Source of the DNA: Alphaproteobacteria bacterium
GTDB lineage: Bacteria > Pseudomonadota > Alphaproteobacteria > JALRGP01
Length of the DNA stretch: 7,938 nt
Reading direction: 5' to 3'
Assembly (NCBI GenBank): GCA_023259685.1
Contig: JALRGP010000046.1
Location: forward strand, 1 to 7,938
Of the stretch, positions 1 to 6,311 are shown in pieces. Each line of letters starts with the position of its first letter. Position 1 is the stretch's first letter. Under the pieces are notes generated by a model. That model ran no database searches. It was not told the origin of the DNA and was given only the letters and a program-made list of their open reading frames with translations. The position numbers were made by a program, and so were the translations under genes.

Positions 1-54
1 TATCATGAGACGAAATGCTATGTCCTGAAAACATCTATTGAATTGTGTCAATAA
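1..54 (+). CDS. Possible 3' end of an unidentified upstream reading frame
   Basis: Frame 1 is open from the window edge to a TAA at 52-54 and encodes 17 residues (YHETKCYVLKTSIELCQ). The other two plus frames close within 27 bases. So short an open stretch can occur by chance, and I recognise no family. The IS-end-like sequence begins only a few bases after the stop. This would fit the tail of a transposase sitting against its terminal repeat, but that is inference. The minus strand is also open across this stretch, so even the strand is uncertain. Confidence 0.2.
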   Translation, partial: YHETKCYVLKTSIELCQ

Positions 55-76
55 AATTCTTCGTGCGTAGGCCCTG
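52..76. repeat. IS-end-like sequence, copy 1
   Basis: The core TGCGTAGGCCCTG at 64-76 matches TGCGTAGGTCCTG at 2758-2770 in 12 of 13 positions. The roughly 12 bases before each core are also partly alike (AT-rich, with CTTC against TTTC just upstream). Read on the minus strand the copies begin CAGGGCCTACGCA and CAGGACCTACGCA, which looks like the outer end of an insertion sequence or MITE. Both copies are intergenic, and the second touches transposase debris. I cannot name the element, and no opposite-facing partner was seen in the window. Confidence 0.35.
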
Positions 77-152
77 CCCCTGGGCACTTACAATCTTGTC
101 ATTTTTTTTTAGATATGCAAAAATCAATTATGAATAGTAAAAATGTTTGCTT

Positions 153-1382
153 ATGCTGAAATATCAAAAAATTGGAATTGCTTTCGTTGGTTTTTCTGCT
201 GTTCTAGTCATTTTTAACAATTCAAAAAAATACACAGATCATCAACGTGATATCCAAGGCAACGTACCTGTTCACTTTTTTGATGATCATTCTGATTCAA
301 ATCATCAAAGATTTATCGAAAATAGTACTTTAAAGCCCCGGCCAACATCTATTGAAATTGAATCAGGATCTACCCTTAAAACAATTTTTAAAGATCTCAA
401 TATTGATGAAGCTCAGGCTTTAGATATGACAATCGCATTCTGTAAAGTGGCATCTGCAAAATCTTTAAAAGCAGGGCAAACCATTGAGATTCATTATGAC
501 GATCAGCAATTCGTATCAAAGATGGTGTTCCATACTAAATCTGGGAACCATATTATTCTTGAGAAAAAAGGAGAATCCTTTATTGCACAACGTCAAGTTG
601 TCCAATTACAAAAAGTTTTAAAAAAATTTAAAGGATCCATTGATTCCAGTTTTTACCAAACAGCTCAACGCTTAGGTGTACCATTAAAAATTATTAAAGA
701 ATCTGTTCAAATCTTAAGTTATAGCGTTAACTTTCAACATGGCATCCAATACGGAGATCATTTTGAAATTGTTTTTGATGCATTTGAAAATGATCAAGGG
801 CATATCTTAAAAACAGGTGACATCCATTATGTATCCTTGGGACAACATAAGTTTTATCGTTTTAATGAACAATATTATAATGGGCACGGCGAGAGCGTTG
901 TTCGAACACTCCTTCAAACACCGTTGGAAGCCAGTTGTTTAAAAGTGACCTCTAAATTTAGCAGTGGCCGTTTTCATCCTATCAAAAAATATACCCGCGC
1001 TCATAAAGGAGTTGATTTTGGTGCAAGAACCGGAACACCTATCAAAGCAGCCGGGAACGGTATCATTGTCAAAAAAGCTTATCACGTAGGAGGCTACGGT
1101 AATTTTATTCAAATCAAGCATGGATCAGGGTATCAAACATTATATGCACACATGAGTAAGTTCGCTCAAAACATTCACGTTGGATCAAAGGTAAAGCAAG
1201 GACAGTTGATTGGTTATGTAGGAAGCACAGGTCTTGCCACAGGTCCCCATTTACATTATGAAGTGATATTGAATAATTGCCATGTGGACCCTCAAAAAGT
1301 TAAAATGTTCCCAACTGGTCATTTATCTGGTCGTCAGAAAAAAATGTTTGATCACCATAAACGTCGTTTTGAAACATTGTAA
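153..1382 (+). CDS. M23 family metallopeptidase (MepM-like peptidoglycan DD-endopeptidase)
   Basis: This is a zinc endopeptidase predicted to cut peptide cross-links of peptidoglycan in the periplasm. The 409-aa protein starts with a hydrophobic segment at residues 7-21, probably a signal anchor. A divergent N-terminal domain follows (about 45-150), then a Csd3/MepM-type second domain (about 150-270), and the LytM/M23 catalytic domain (about 270-390). The M23 residues are all visible: H284 and D288 in HKGVDFG, H333 in YAHMS, and H366 and H368 in GPHLHYE. No key residue is missing, so activity is expected. The ATG at 153 is preferred; an in-frame TTG at 147 would add two residues, and an in-frame TAA at 138-140 blocks anything longer. 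There is no clear Shine-Dalgarno sequence. The pgi gene starts 2 bp after the stop, so the two are probably cotranscribed. The family assignment is firm; the exact cleavage specificity is inferred from MepM-like architecture. Confidence 0.93.
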   Translation: MLKYQKIGIAFVGFSAVLVIFNNSKKYTDHQRDIQGNVPVHFFDDHSDSNHQRFIENSTLKPRPTSIEIESGSTLKTIFKDLNIDEAQALDMTIAFCKVASAKSLKAGQTIEIHYDDQQFVSKMVFHTKSGNHIILEKKGESFIAQRQVVQLQKVLKKFKGSIDSSFYQTAQRLGVPLKIIKESVQILSYSVNFQHGIQYGDHFEIVFDAFENDQGHILKTGDIHYVSLGQHKFYRFNEQYYNGHGESVVRTLLQTPLEASCLKVTSKFSSGRFHPIKKYTRAHKGVDFGARTGTPIKAAGNGIIVKKAYHVGGYGNFIQIKHGSGYQTLYAHMSKFAQNIHVGSKVKQGQLIGYVGSTGLATGPHLHYEVILNNCHVDPQKVKMFPTGHLSGRQKKMFDHHKRRFETL

Positions 1383-1384
1383 TA

Positions 1385-2416
1385 ATGGTACGTCAAAATT
1401 TATCTCAATACGGGTTTGTTAAAAATTTATATGACAAGAGTCCTGATGTATCGCCTCAGCCTCACCACCCCCTTGTCATTATAGGAACCGGTGGATCAAG
1501 TTTAGGCTTCCAAGCTCTGTCTTGTTTGTACGATGATACGAATGTTTTTTTTGTGGATCATCTGAGTCAAAAAGACAGTTTGAAGATTATTGAATTCATT
1601 AAAAACAATCATCCGATCATCATTAGCATTAGCAAATCCGGCGAGACAATTGAAACAATTTTTCAAACGCATTTTTTTTGGCAATCCTTAAGGGGACATG
1701 ATGCAACATGGATAGGAATCACTGAAGATTGTTCCTCCACATTATTTCATTTGTATCAAGACCATAATTTTACATTCTATCCTCATCCAAAAGACGTGGG
1801 TGGACGCTTTAGTATCTTTACCGTCGTGTCCATGATTCCATTTGCCCTCAAAGGACATGACGTTTTTAAATTTCGCCAAGGGGCTCTTAAAATTTTTGAA
1901 TCATACAATTCTGGACTTTACACACCATCATCATTTTTCAAAGAATCTTATGATCAAGGGAAAAATTTGTTAGTGGTGATGACGTACGGTTCTTGTTTGA
2001 ATCAATGGGCCCAGTGGTTTTTGCAATTGTTTGCTGAGAGCCTAGGTAAGCTGAAGCATAAAGGGATCACTCCCCTTCATTCCAAAGGCCCCATGGATCA
2101 GCATTCTCAATTACAACTGTATATGGATGGCCCTCAGGATAAAATGTATTGGATGATCCATTTGAAAGAGCATGGTGATTTTATGTGCAATGGACGCCCC
2201 ATGGACCATATAATGCATGCTTGTTACCAAGGAACCAAAGAATCCCTTAAACCATGCCGTTTTGTGGATATTGATACCTTGGATGAGGGAGTTATTGGAC
2301 AGTTTTTTGCAAAATGTTTTTTGGATGTTTTACATTTGGCACACCAATGGGATATTAATCCTTTTGATCAACCTGCCATTGAAACATTAAAAAAAAATAT
2401 TAGTTCTTTTATGTGA
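1385..2416 (+). CDS. pgi: Glucose-6-phosphate isomerase, short form
   Basis: This cytoplasmic enzyme interconverts glucose-6-phosphate and fructose-6-phosphate in glycolysis and gluconeogenesis. The sugar-isomerase landmarks appear in order: GTGGSSLG at residues 34-41, SKSGET at 83-88 (phosphate binding), GGRFS at 139-143, ESLGK at 218-222 with the catalytic glutamate E218, DQHSQ at 238-242 with H240, and NPFDQPAIETLK ending at K336, which corresponds to the catalytic lysine. All expected active-site residues are therefore present. At 343 aa it is about 100 residues shorter than the compact bacterial enzymes of around 450 aa. Most of the loss is at the N-terminus, where only 33 residues precede the first glycine motif. 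ATG 1385 is the only plausible start, because an in-frame TGA lies at 1370-1372. No clear Shine-Dalgarno sequence is seen; translation may be coupled to the upstream M23 gene. The stop codon sits exactly where a decayed IS begins. Confidence 0.92.
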   Translation: MVRQNLSQYGFVKNLYDKSPDVSPQPHHPLVIIGTGGSSLGFQALSCLYDDTNVFFVDHLSQKDSLKIIEFIKNNHPIIISISKSGETIETIFQTHFFWQSLRGHDATWIGITEDCSSTLFHLYQDHNFTFYPHPKDVGGRFSIFTVVSMIPFALKGHDVFKFRQGALKIFESYNSGLYTPSSFFKESYDQGKNLLVVMTYGSCLNQWAQWFLQLFAESLGKLKHKGITPLHSKGPMDQHSQLQLYMDGPQDKMYWMIHLKEHGDFMCNGRPMDHIMHACYQGTKESLKPCRFVDIDTLDEGVIGQFFAKCFLDVLHLAHQWDINPFDQPAIETLKKNISSFM

Positions 2417-2740
2417 AAATAGCCATCTTTTCTGGTGCATGATCATTCCGAATACACCCGTTGTCTTCGTTAAACACAACACCCAATCGCCAATGAAATT
2501 GGTTTTCTATGCCTAAGTGGGATCTTGCGACGTTATTTAGCTTTTCTGCAGTCAACAGCAAAGATGATATATCATAGCGTGTTTCCTTTATTTCTTTATC
2601 TTTTTTAACCACTCCAGATCATGTGTCACTGCTGCTACTCTTTTTTCTATCCTTCCGTGACCTTTGACAACCCATGGTAACCATCGTCGCAATACGATTA
2701 TTAGATCTCTGACTTTTAAATTCCCTTGTTTTGTTGTGAA
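2409..2740 (-). pseudogene. Decayed ISAs1-family transposase (C-terminal fragment)
   Basis: Read on the minus strand, two frames together give the C-terminal part of an ISAs1 (H-repeat-associated) transposase. The first frame, from about 2740 down to a TAA at 2590-2588, contains KGHGRIEKR and THDLEWLKK. The second frame, from about 2603 down to the TAA at 2411-2409, contains ETRYDISSL, RSHLGIENQFHWRLGVVF and RNDHAPEKMAIF. These are the family's hallmark blocks, and the IEN glutamate is kept. Between LEWLKK and ETRYDISS roughly 15 residues of the usual spacer are missing and the frame changes. The usual LDV aspartate is glycine. The tail after APEKMAIF is cut off at the pgi stop, and the N-terminal half is absent. 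It cannot encode an active transposase. The part upstream of KGHGR (QGNLKVRDL) is only a plausible match. A GTG-initiated 67-codon frame (2612-2409) exists but is best read as debris. Confidence 0.8.
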
Positions 2741-2746
2741 TTTGCC

Positions 2747-2770
2747 ACAAATTTTCATGCGTAGGTCCTG
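2747..2770. repeat. IS-end-like sequence, copy 2
   Basis: The core TGCGTAGGTCCTG at 2758-2770 repeats the sequence at 64-76 with one mismatch and lies in the same orientation. It sits at the outer edge of the ISAs1 transposase fragment and 14 bases before the hairpin at 2785-2815. It may be the surviving end of the decayed element or of a different IS that landed beside it. No matching inverted partner was found between 2409 and 2973. Confidence 0.35.
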
Positions 2771-2784
2771 TGATGGCGGCTAGT

Positions 2785-2815
2785 TTACATCATCGTGACG
2801 GGCATGATGATGTAA
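2785..2815. other. Strong 13-bp hairpin of unknown role
   Basis: TTACATCATCGTG (2785-2797) pairs with CATGATGATGTAA (2803-2815) around a five-base loop, ACGGG. The stem is continuous, with a single G-U pair when read as plus-strand RNA. No T-run follows on either strand, so it is not a textbook intrinsic terminator. It lies between the IS debris and the flagellar operon. It could end pgi readthrough, protect an RNA 3' end, or be a piece of a mobile element. Confidence 0.55.
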
Positions 2816-2869
2816 CCTCCTGTTCTCATTTCATTGTCTTTTAAAATTATCTTTTTAAAGAAAAAAATC

Positions 2870-2888
2870 CTTAAGATGGCATCTTGAG
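2870..2888. promoter_or_regulatory. Dyad upstream of fliF, possible operator
   Basis: CTTAAGATG-G-CATCTTGAG is an inverted repeat with 8 of 9 matching pairs and a one-base centre, 86 bp before the fliF start. The tiny centre suits a dimeric DNA-binding protein better than an RNA hairpin. In Caulobacter, FlbD binds a site in the fliF promoter region and represses it, so FlbD is a natural candidate. The sequence does not clearly match the GC-rich Caulobacter ftr element. On the minus strand a weak stem followed by seven T residues could instead be a poor terminator. Confidence 0.25.
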
Positions 2889-2908
2889 TTACAAAAATTT
2901 TATAAAAA

Positions 2909-2950
2909 TTAACTAAAAATTTACTTTTATGATTTATGATCCATTATAAC
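2909..2950 (+). promoter_or_regulatory. Candidate fliF operon promoter with CtrA-like box
   Basis: TTAA-N7-TTTA at 2909-2923 differs by one base from the CtrA full site TTAA-N7-TTAA, which typically overlaps the -35 region of alphaproteobacterial class II flagellar promoters. A -10-like TATAAC lies at 2945-2950, and two TATGAT hexamers lie at 2928-2933 and 2935-2940. The region is so AT-rich that such matches occur by chance. Position, just upstream of the first gene of the operon, is the main support. Confidence 0.3.
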
Positions 2951-2973
2951 AAAGGGAAAAACACCACTGTTCT

Positions 2974-4467
2974 ATGGAAAAAATCATTGAAATGATGAAA
3001 AAAATTGGTATCAAAAAATTATCATTGATCATTGGATGTTCAATCTTACTGATTGTCGCGATCATCTTTACAATTTTAACCGTAACAAAACCGGTTATGG
3101 GGGTATTGTTTTCAGATATTGAACCAAACGAGGGTGGAAAAGTTATTGAAAAGTTGAAATCATTAAATATTCATCATGATGTTGAGGGCCATAAAATATT
3201 AATTCCCAAAGATGACATTGCAAGAATTCGCATGGAATTGGCTCAAGAAGGTTTGCCCAACGGCCATACAGTTGGATTTGAATTATTTGAAAAAACTGAC
3301 GTTTTGGGCACAACTAACAATTTATTTGATATTAATTATACTCGTGCCTTAGAAGGGGAGTTGGCCAGATCTATTAAAACAATCCAAGGTATATTATCCG
3401 TTCGTATTCATCTTGTTTTACCAAAACGAGAATTATTTAGTCGAGACAAATTGACGCCTTCAGCCTCCGTCGTTATTCGTCAAAAGCCAGGGACTCATTT
3501 ATCTACTGAACAAGTCCAAGCTATCCAACATTTGATTGCGTCATCTGTTCAAGGGATGAGTTTTGATCAGGTTGCGGTCATTGATGATAAAGGAGGTTTA
3601 CTTGCTAAAGGGGTGAGTCAAAGTCAAAAAATATCCGAACATTTTAAATATCAACAAGACATGCGCACCCAAGTGGAAACAAAATTGATTCATTCGGTTG
3701 AATCACTATTGGCAAAAATTGTTGGACAAGATCAATACCGTGTTGAAATTACTGCTGACCTTGATTTTGATCAATTATCGTCCACATCAATCATTTATGA
3801 TCCTGATGGACAGGTGATTAAACATAGCCAAAGCTCGGAAGAAGGCAACGATAGTTTAGATCCAAAAATTGATACGGTGACTATTCAAAATAATTTACCT
3901 CACTATCAACCGCACCACAAAAAATCGTCAGATACTCATACTCAAAATACGTCTACAAATACCCAAGAAGATATTGATTACGAAATTTCAAATACTACTA
4001 AAAACTATGTCAAGGAAATCGGAGCTATTAAGCGCCTCAGTGTGGCTGTTATGGTTGATGGATTGTATCAAAAAAATGCCAATGGAAATTTGGAGTACAT
4101 CGCAAGAAGTCAATCCGATTTAGATAAAATGACGCAACTTATTAAAACGGCTGTGGGTTTTAAAGATGAACGCGGGGATATGATGAGTGTGGTAGATATT
4201 CCTTTCACAAAAGATGTTATCATTCATGATCCCATCACAACGGAGTCATTTCTATGGTTTAAAATGATGGAACTATTGATAATATGTGGAGCTATTTTAG
4301 GGGCATCATTATTCCTTATTCGACCATTGCTGTTGCATCTATTTTCAACAAAAACAGATCCGGAAGAACCATCTATTCACAAGGTCAAAACAATTGTAGA
4401 TACTCAACCGGACCAAGCTGTATCGGTGCTTCGCCAATGGATGAATTCTCCACCACCACACGCATAA
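2974..4467 (+). CDS. fliF: Flagellar MS-ring protein FliF
   Basis: FliF forms the inner-membrane MS ring, the base on which the export gate, the C ring and the rod assemble. The 497-aa protein has the full architecture: a first membrane helix at about 16-37, the YscJ/FliF ring-building domain (about 40-215, with LFSDIEPNEGGKVIEKLKSL and HLVLPKRELF), the FliF C-terminal domain (about 240-420, with NYVKEIGAIKRLSVAVMVDG), a polar Ser/Thr/His-rich linker near 305-330, a second membrane helix at about 433-450, and a cytoplasmic tail ending VSVLRQWMNS, the FliG-binding segment. The length is slightly below the usual 530-560 aa. It opens the operon; fliG starts 13 bp after its stop. ATG 2974 has only a distant purine run (AAAGGGA at 2951-2957, 16 bases away), and nearby ATGs at 2992 and 2995 have no better site, so the start is the least certain part. 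Confidence 0.96.
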   Translation: MEKIIEMMKKIGIKKLSLIIGCSILLIVAIIFTILTVTKPVMGVLFSDIEPNEGGKVIEKLKSLNIHHDVEGHKILIPKDDIARIRMELAQEGLPNGHTVGFELFEKTDVLGTTNNLFDINYTRALEGELARSIKTIQGILSVRIHLVLPKRELFSRDKLTPSASVVIRQKPGTHLSTEQVQAIQHLIASSVQGMSFDQVAVIDDKGGLLAKGVSQSQKISEHFKYQQDMRTQVETKLIHSVESLLAKIVGQDQYRVEITADLDFDQLSSTSIIYDPDGQVIKHSQSSEEGNDSLDPKIDTVTIQNNLPHYQPHHKKSSDTHTQNTSTNTQEDIDYEISNTTKNYVKEIGAIKRLSVAVMVDGLYQKNANGNLEYIARSQSDLDKMTQLIKTAVGFKDERGDMMSVVDIPFTKDVIIHDPITTESFLWFKMMELLIICGAILGASLFLIRPLLLHLFSTKTDPEEPSIHKVKTIVDTQPDQAVSVLRQWMNSPPPHA

Positions 4468-4480
4468 AGGGGATGGTTTC

Positions 4481-5473
4481 ATGGATCCAAGTGGCGTTGA
4501 AAAAGTTGCAATTTTATTGATGTCATTGCCAGAAGACCAAACAACAAAAATAATATCTTTATTAACGGAGGATGAAATTTTAGACATATCACGTGCCATT
4601 CATAAATTGGGTATGGTTAAAGCACAAGTTATCAATAATTTGTGTCGGGATTTTTTGCACACAATTGAACATCAACAGGTGGTTGGAGGAGAATATTCAG
4701 CAAAACATTTAATACAAAAAGCATTTCCCCAAGATAAAATGCCCCATGCGATGGAAGAAATCAAATCGCCCCCTGGTAAAACGATTTGGGAAAAATTATC
4801 CCATTGTGATACACAGGATGTATTGGATTTTTTATCTCAACAACATCCACAAACAATTGCAATTATCTTATCAAGGCTTCACCCAGAAAAAAGTTCAATT
4901 TTCCTCAAGATGATGGGCCATGATGAAACCTATGACATTTTAACGCGTATTGCAAAAATGAAAGAGGTATCCGTTGATACACTGACACATATTGAGGATC
5001 TTATGAAAGAATTTATTGATACTTTGTGTGGGACCACCAATTCTCACAGCCCTCAAACTTACGTCAATCATTCAAAGGTTTTAGCAACAATCATTCATTA
5101 TTTGGGTGATGATATTGATGAAAATTTCTTAAAAAATATTGGTGAGAAAAATCCTGATATCCTTAAAAAGGTCAAACCATTTTTAAATCATTTGGATTGC
5201 TTAAACCATTTAAACACTGAGGACTTTACGCATTTATTAAATACAATAGATATGCGTACTTTTGTGAAGGCTATTAAAGATGACCCCTGTTACATGCACG
5301 TTATGCAGCATATTCCACAAGAATTTCAATTGTCGATTAAACATATGCTTGCTCGCGTTCAACCGACTCCTCTTGAGAAAAATTTTTCTAAAAAAGAGTT
5401 GTTAAATCATTTGCATCGTCTGTCAAAAGAAGGGCATCTGTCTTTGACTTTAACGCAGGATATCAAATCATGA
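4481..5473 (+). CDS. fliG: Flagellar motor switch protein FliG, divergent
   Basis: FliG is the top of the C ring: its N-terminus binds FliF, its middle binds FliM, and its C-terminal helix meets the stator to produce torque. The 330-aa length is normal. The N-terminal SGVEKVAILLMSL and the middle HPQTIAIIL (EHPQT motif as QHPQT, residues 121-125) identify it. The C-terminal third is odd. By eye against E. coli FliG, residues 279-298 align without gaps, and R281, D288, D289 and R297 become E281, H288, M289 and P297. Only the K264 equivalent (K266) seems kept. The Gly-Gly hinge after the middle domain and the MFVF motif are not recognisable. It may still build a rotor, but motor function is uncertain. 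The AAAGGGGA sequence at 4466-4473 lies 7 bases before ATG 4481. The fliH start overlaps its stop (ATGA). Confidence 0.93.
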   Translation: MDPSGVEKVAILLMSLPEDQTTKIISLLTEDEILDISRAIHKLGMVKAQVINNLCRDFLHTIEHQQVVGGEYSAKHLIQKAFPQDKMPHAMEEIKSPPGKTIWEKLSHCDTQDVLDFLSQQHPQTIAIILSRLHPEKSSIFLKMMGHDETYDILTRIAKMKEVSVDTLTHIEDLMKEFIDTLCGTTNSHSPQTYVNHSKVLATIIHYLGDDIDENFLKNIGEKNPDILKKVKPFLNHLDCLNHLNTEDFTHLLNTIDMRTFVKAIKDDPCYMHVMQHIPQEFQLSIKHMLARVQPTPLEKNFSKKELLNHLHRLSKEGHLSLTLTQDIKS

Positions 5474-6060
5474 TTAAACTACACCACATTTTAAATGATT
5501 TTGGAAATACAAATGCATACATGTTTGCTCCGCCTATACCAAAAGATGAAGCAGACCGCATGGAAAAGGATGCATTTGAACAAGGTTTTTTAAAAGGACA
5601 AAAAGATTTGGAACCTTTAATCGAAGATTTAAAAAACAAAGATGATTGTTTTAAACAATTACAAGAACATTTATCTGATTTTCAAACATTTATGGATGAT
5701 TTGCAAAGGCAATGCCTTCATGACACTTTACGTTTAAGTATCAGCGTTTTTAAAAAATTAATGCCCCATTTATCCAATATCCACATGGTCCAAGATATCT
5801 TGGCCACCATTGACACGGCAAAAACCCAATCTCGTTCCACGGAATGTATTCATATCCATCTGCATCCATCTTATGTGGATGAGATTCGATCTCATCTGGG
5901 GGTGAGTCAGCACGTTCATATTGAACCACGCGACGATTTTCAAAAAAATCAAGTTCACGTTGTGACTGATTGCAGTCAAATGACCTTTCATCATGATGAT
6001 AATATTACAAAAATTTTCAAATTACTGGAATCATTTTTACCGGAGAACAGCCATGAATGA
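5470..6060 (+). CDS. fliH: FliH-like flagellar assembly protein (FlbE-type)
   Basis: FliH binds and regulates the export ATPase FliI and links it to the C ring protein FliN. This 196-aa protein is weakly conserved in sequence, as FliH usually is, and the call rests mainly on its place between fliG and fliN, where Caulobacter has flbE. Visible support includes an acidic helical N-terminal part with EKDAFEQGFLKGQ (about residues 32-44, resembling the FliH G-x3-G-type helix), a heptad-like coiled-coil stretch to about 90, and a C-terminal alpha/beta half with IHIHLHPSYVDEI and PRDDF. It is rich in histidine. ATG 5470 overlaps the fliG stop by 4 bp and is preceded by AGGA at 5457-5460, so translation is probably coupled. 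The end overlaps fliN by 8 bp. Confidence 0.8.
   Translation: MIKLHHILNDFGNTNAYMFAPPIPKDEADRMEKDAFEQGFLKGQKDLEPLIEDLKNKDDCFKQLQEHLSDFQTFMDDLQRQCLHDTLRLSISVFKKLMPHLSNIHMVQDILATIDTAKTQSRSTECIHIHLHPSYVDEIRSHLGVSQHVHIEPRDDFQKNQVHVVTDCSQMTFHHDDNITKIFKLLESFLPENSHE
6042..6045 (+). promoter_or_regulatory. Ribosome-binding site that sets the fliN start
   Basis: GGAG at 6042-6045 lies 7 bases before ATG 6053. It selects that start over an in-frame ATG at 5993, which lies deep inside fliH, has no such site, and would add 20 residues unlike any FliN. Confidence 0.75.
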
Positions 6061-6289
6061 CACACTTTCTCATGGAGAATTACCTATGACCATGACCTGT
6101 GTTTTGGGCAGTGTATCAATCTCTTTAAAAGATTTGATGAACTTAGGGGTCGGTAGCATTGTCGTATTGGATCATCATATGGATGACGCAATCGATATCA
6201 TCATGAATGATACAACGGTTGCCAAGGGTCATATGGTCATGATTGATGATCAAAAAGTTGGTGTCATTGTCAGTGACGTTTTTAGTTAA
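6053..6289 (+). CDS. fliN: Flagellar motor switch protein FliN, minimal SpoA domain
   Basis: FliN forms the lower rim of the C ring with FliM and docks FliH/FliI for export; it also takes part in switching. The 78-aa protein is almost nothing but one SpoA (surface presentation of antigens) domain, from about residue 12 (MTMTCVLGSVSISLKDLMNLGVG) to the end (KVGVIVSDVFS). Caulobacter FliN is about 110 aa and E. coli FliN 137 aa, so the N-terminal extension is missing. The usual GEVVVV and GVRIT motifs appear as GHMVMI and GVIVS, so conserved charged residues have changed. ATG 6053 is set by GGAG 7 bases upstream and overlaps the fliH end by 8 bp. The flbD gene begins 22 bp after its stop. Confidence 0.87.
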   Translation: MNDTLSHGELPMTMTCVLGSVSISLKDLMNLGVGSIVVLDHHMDDAIDIIMNDTTVAKGHMVMIDDQKVGVIVSDVFS

Positions 6290-6298
6290 TACATTATT

Positions 6299-6304
6299 GG
6301 GGAG
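6299..6304 (+). promoter_or_regulatory. Ribosome-binding site for flbD
   Basis: GGGGAG at 6299-6304 lies 7 bases before ATG 6312 and 4 bases before the adjacent ATG 6309. It rejects the far-upstream in-frame ATG at 6243, which lies inside fliN. The 7-base spacing favours 6312, whose product begins MRILIIGE, like the MR-L-V-G start of FlbD proteins. Confidence 0.7.
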
Positions 6305-6311
6305 TTTTATG

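Noticed and set aside
71..110. Intrinsic terminator: GCCC/GGGC stem followed by nine T residues
   Set aside because: The stem has only 4 bp and ends about 16 bases before the T-run, which is too far for an intrinsic terminator.
96..124. TTGTCA as a -35 element for the M23 gene
   Set aside because: No -10 hexamer lies at 16-18 bp; the intervening T-run and AAAAAT do not support a promoter.
2409..2612. Treating the 67-codon minus-strand frame as a functional small gene
   Set aside because: Its sequence is plainly the C-terminal piece of an ISAs1 transposase, with homology continuing in another frame upstream. It is a remnant.
2877..2892. Sigma-54-like TGGCA...TTAC upstream of fliF
   Set aside because: TGGCA fits the -24 half, but the -12 half is out of register and lacks the GC doublet. 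An operon encoding FlbD itself is not expected to need sigma-54.
4345..4599. 84-codon open frame on the minus strand across the fliF-fliG junction
   Set aside because: It is antisense to two well-supported genes, and its product has no recognisable domain and no ribosome-binding site.
6243..6311. Longer FlbD starting inside fliN
   Set aside because: The extra 23 residues resemble no FlbD start, and GGGGAG sits just before ATG 6309/6312.
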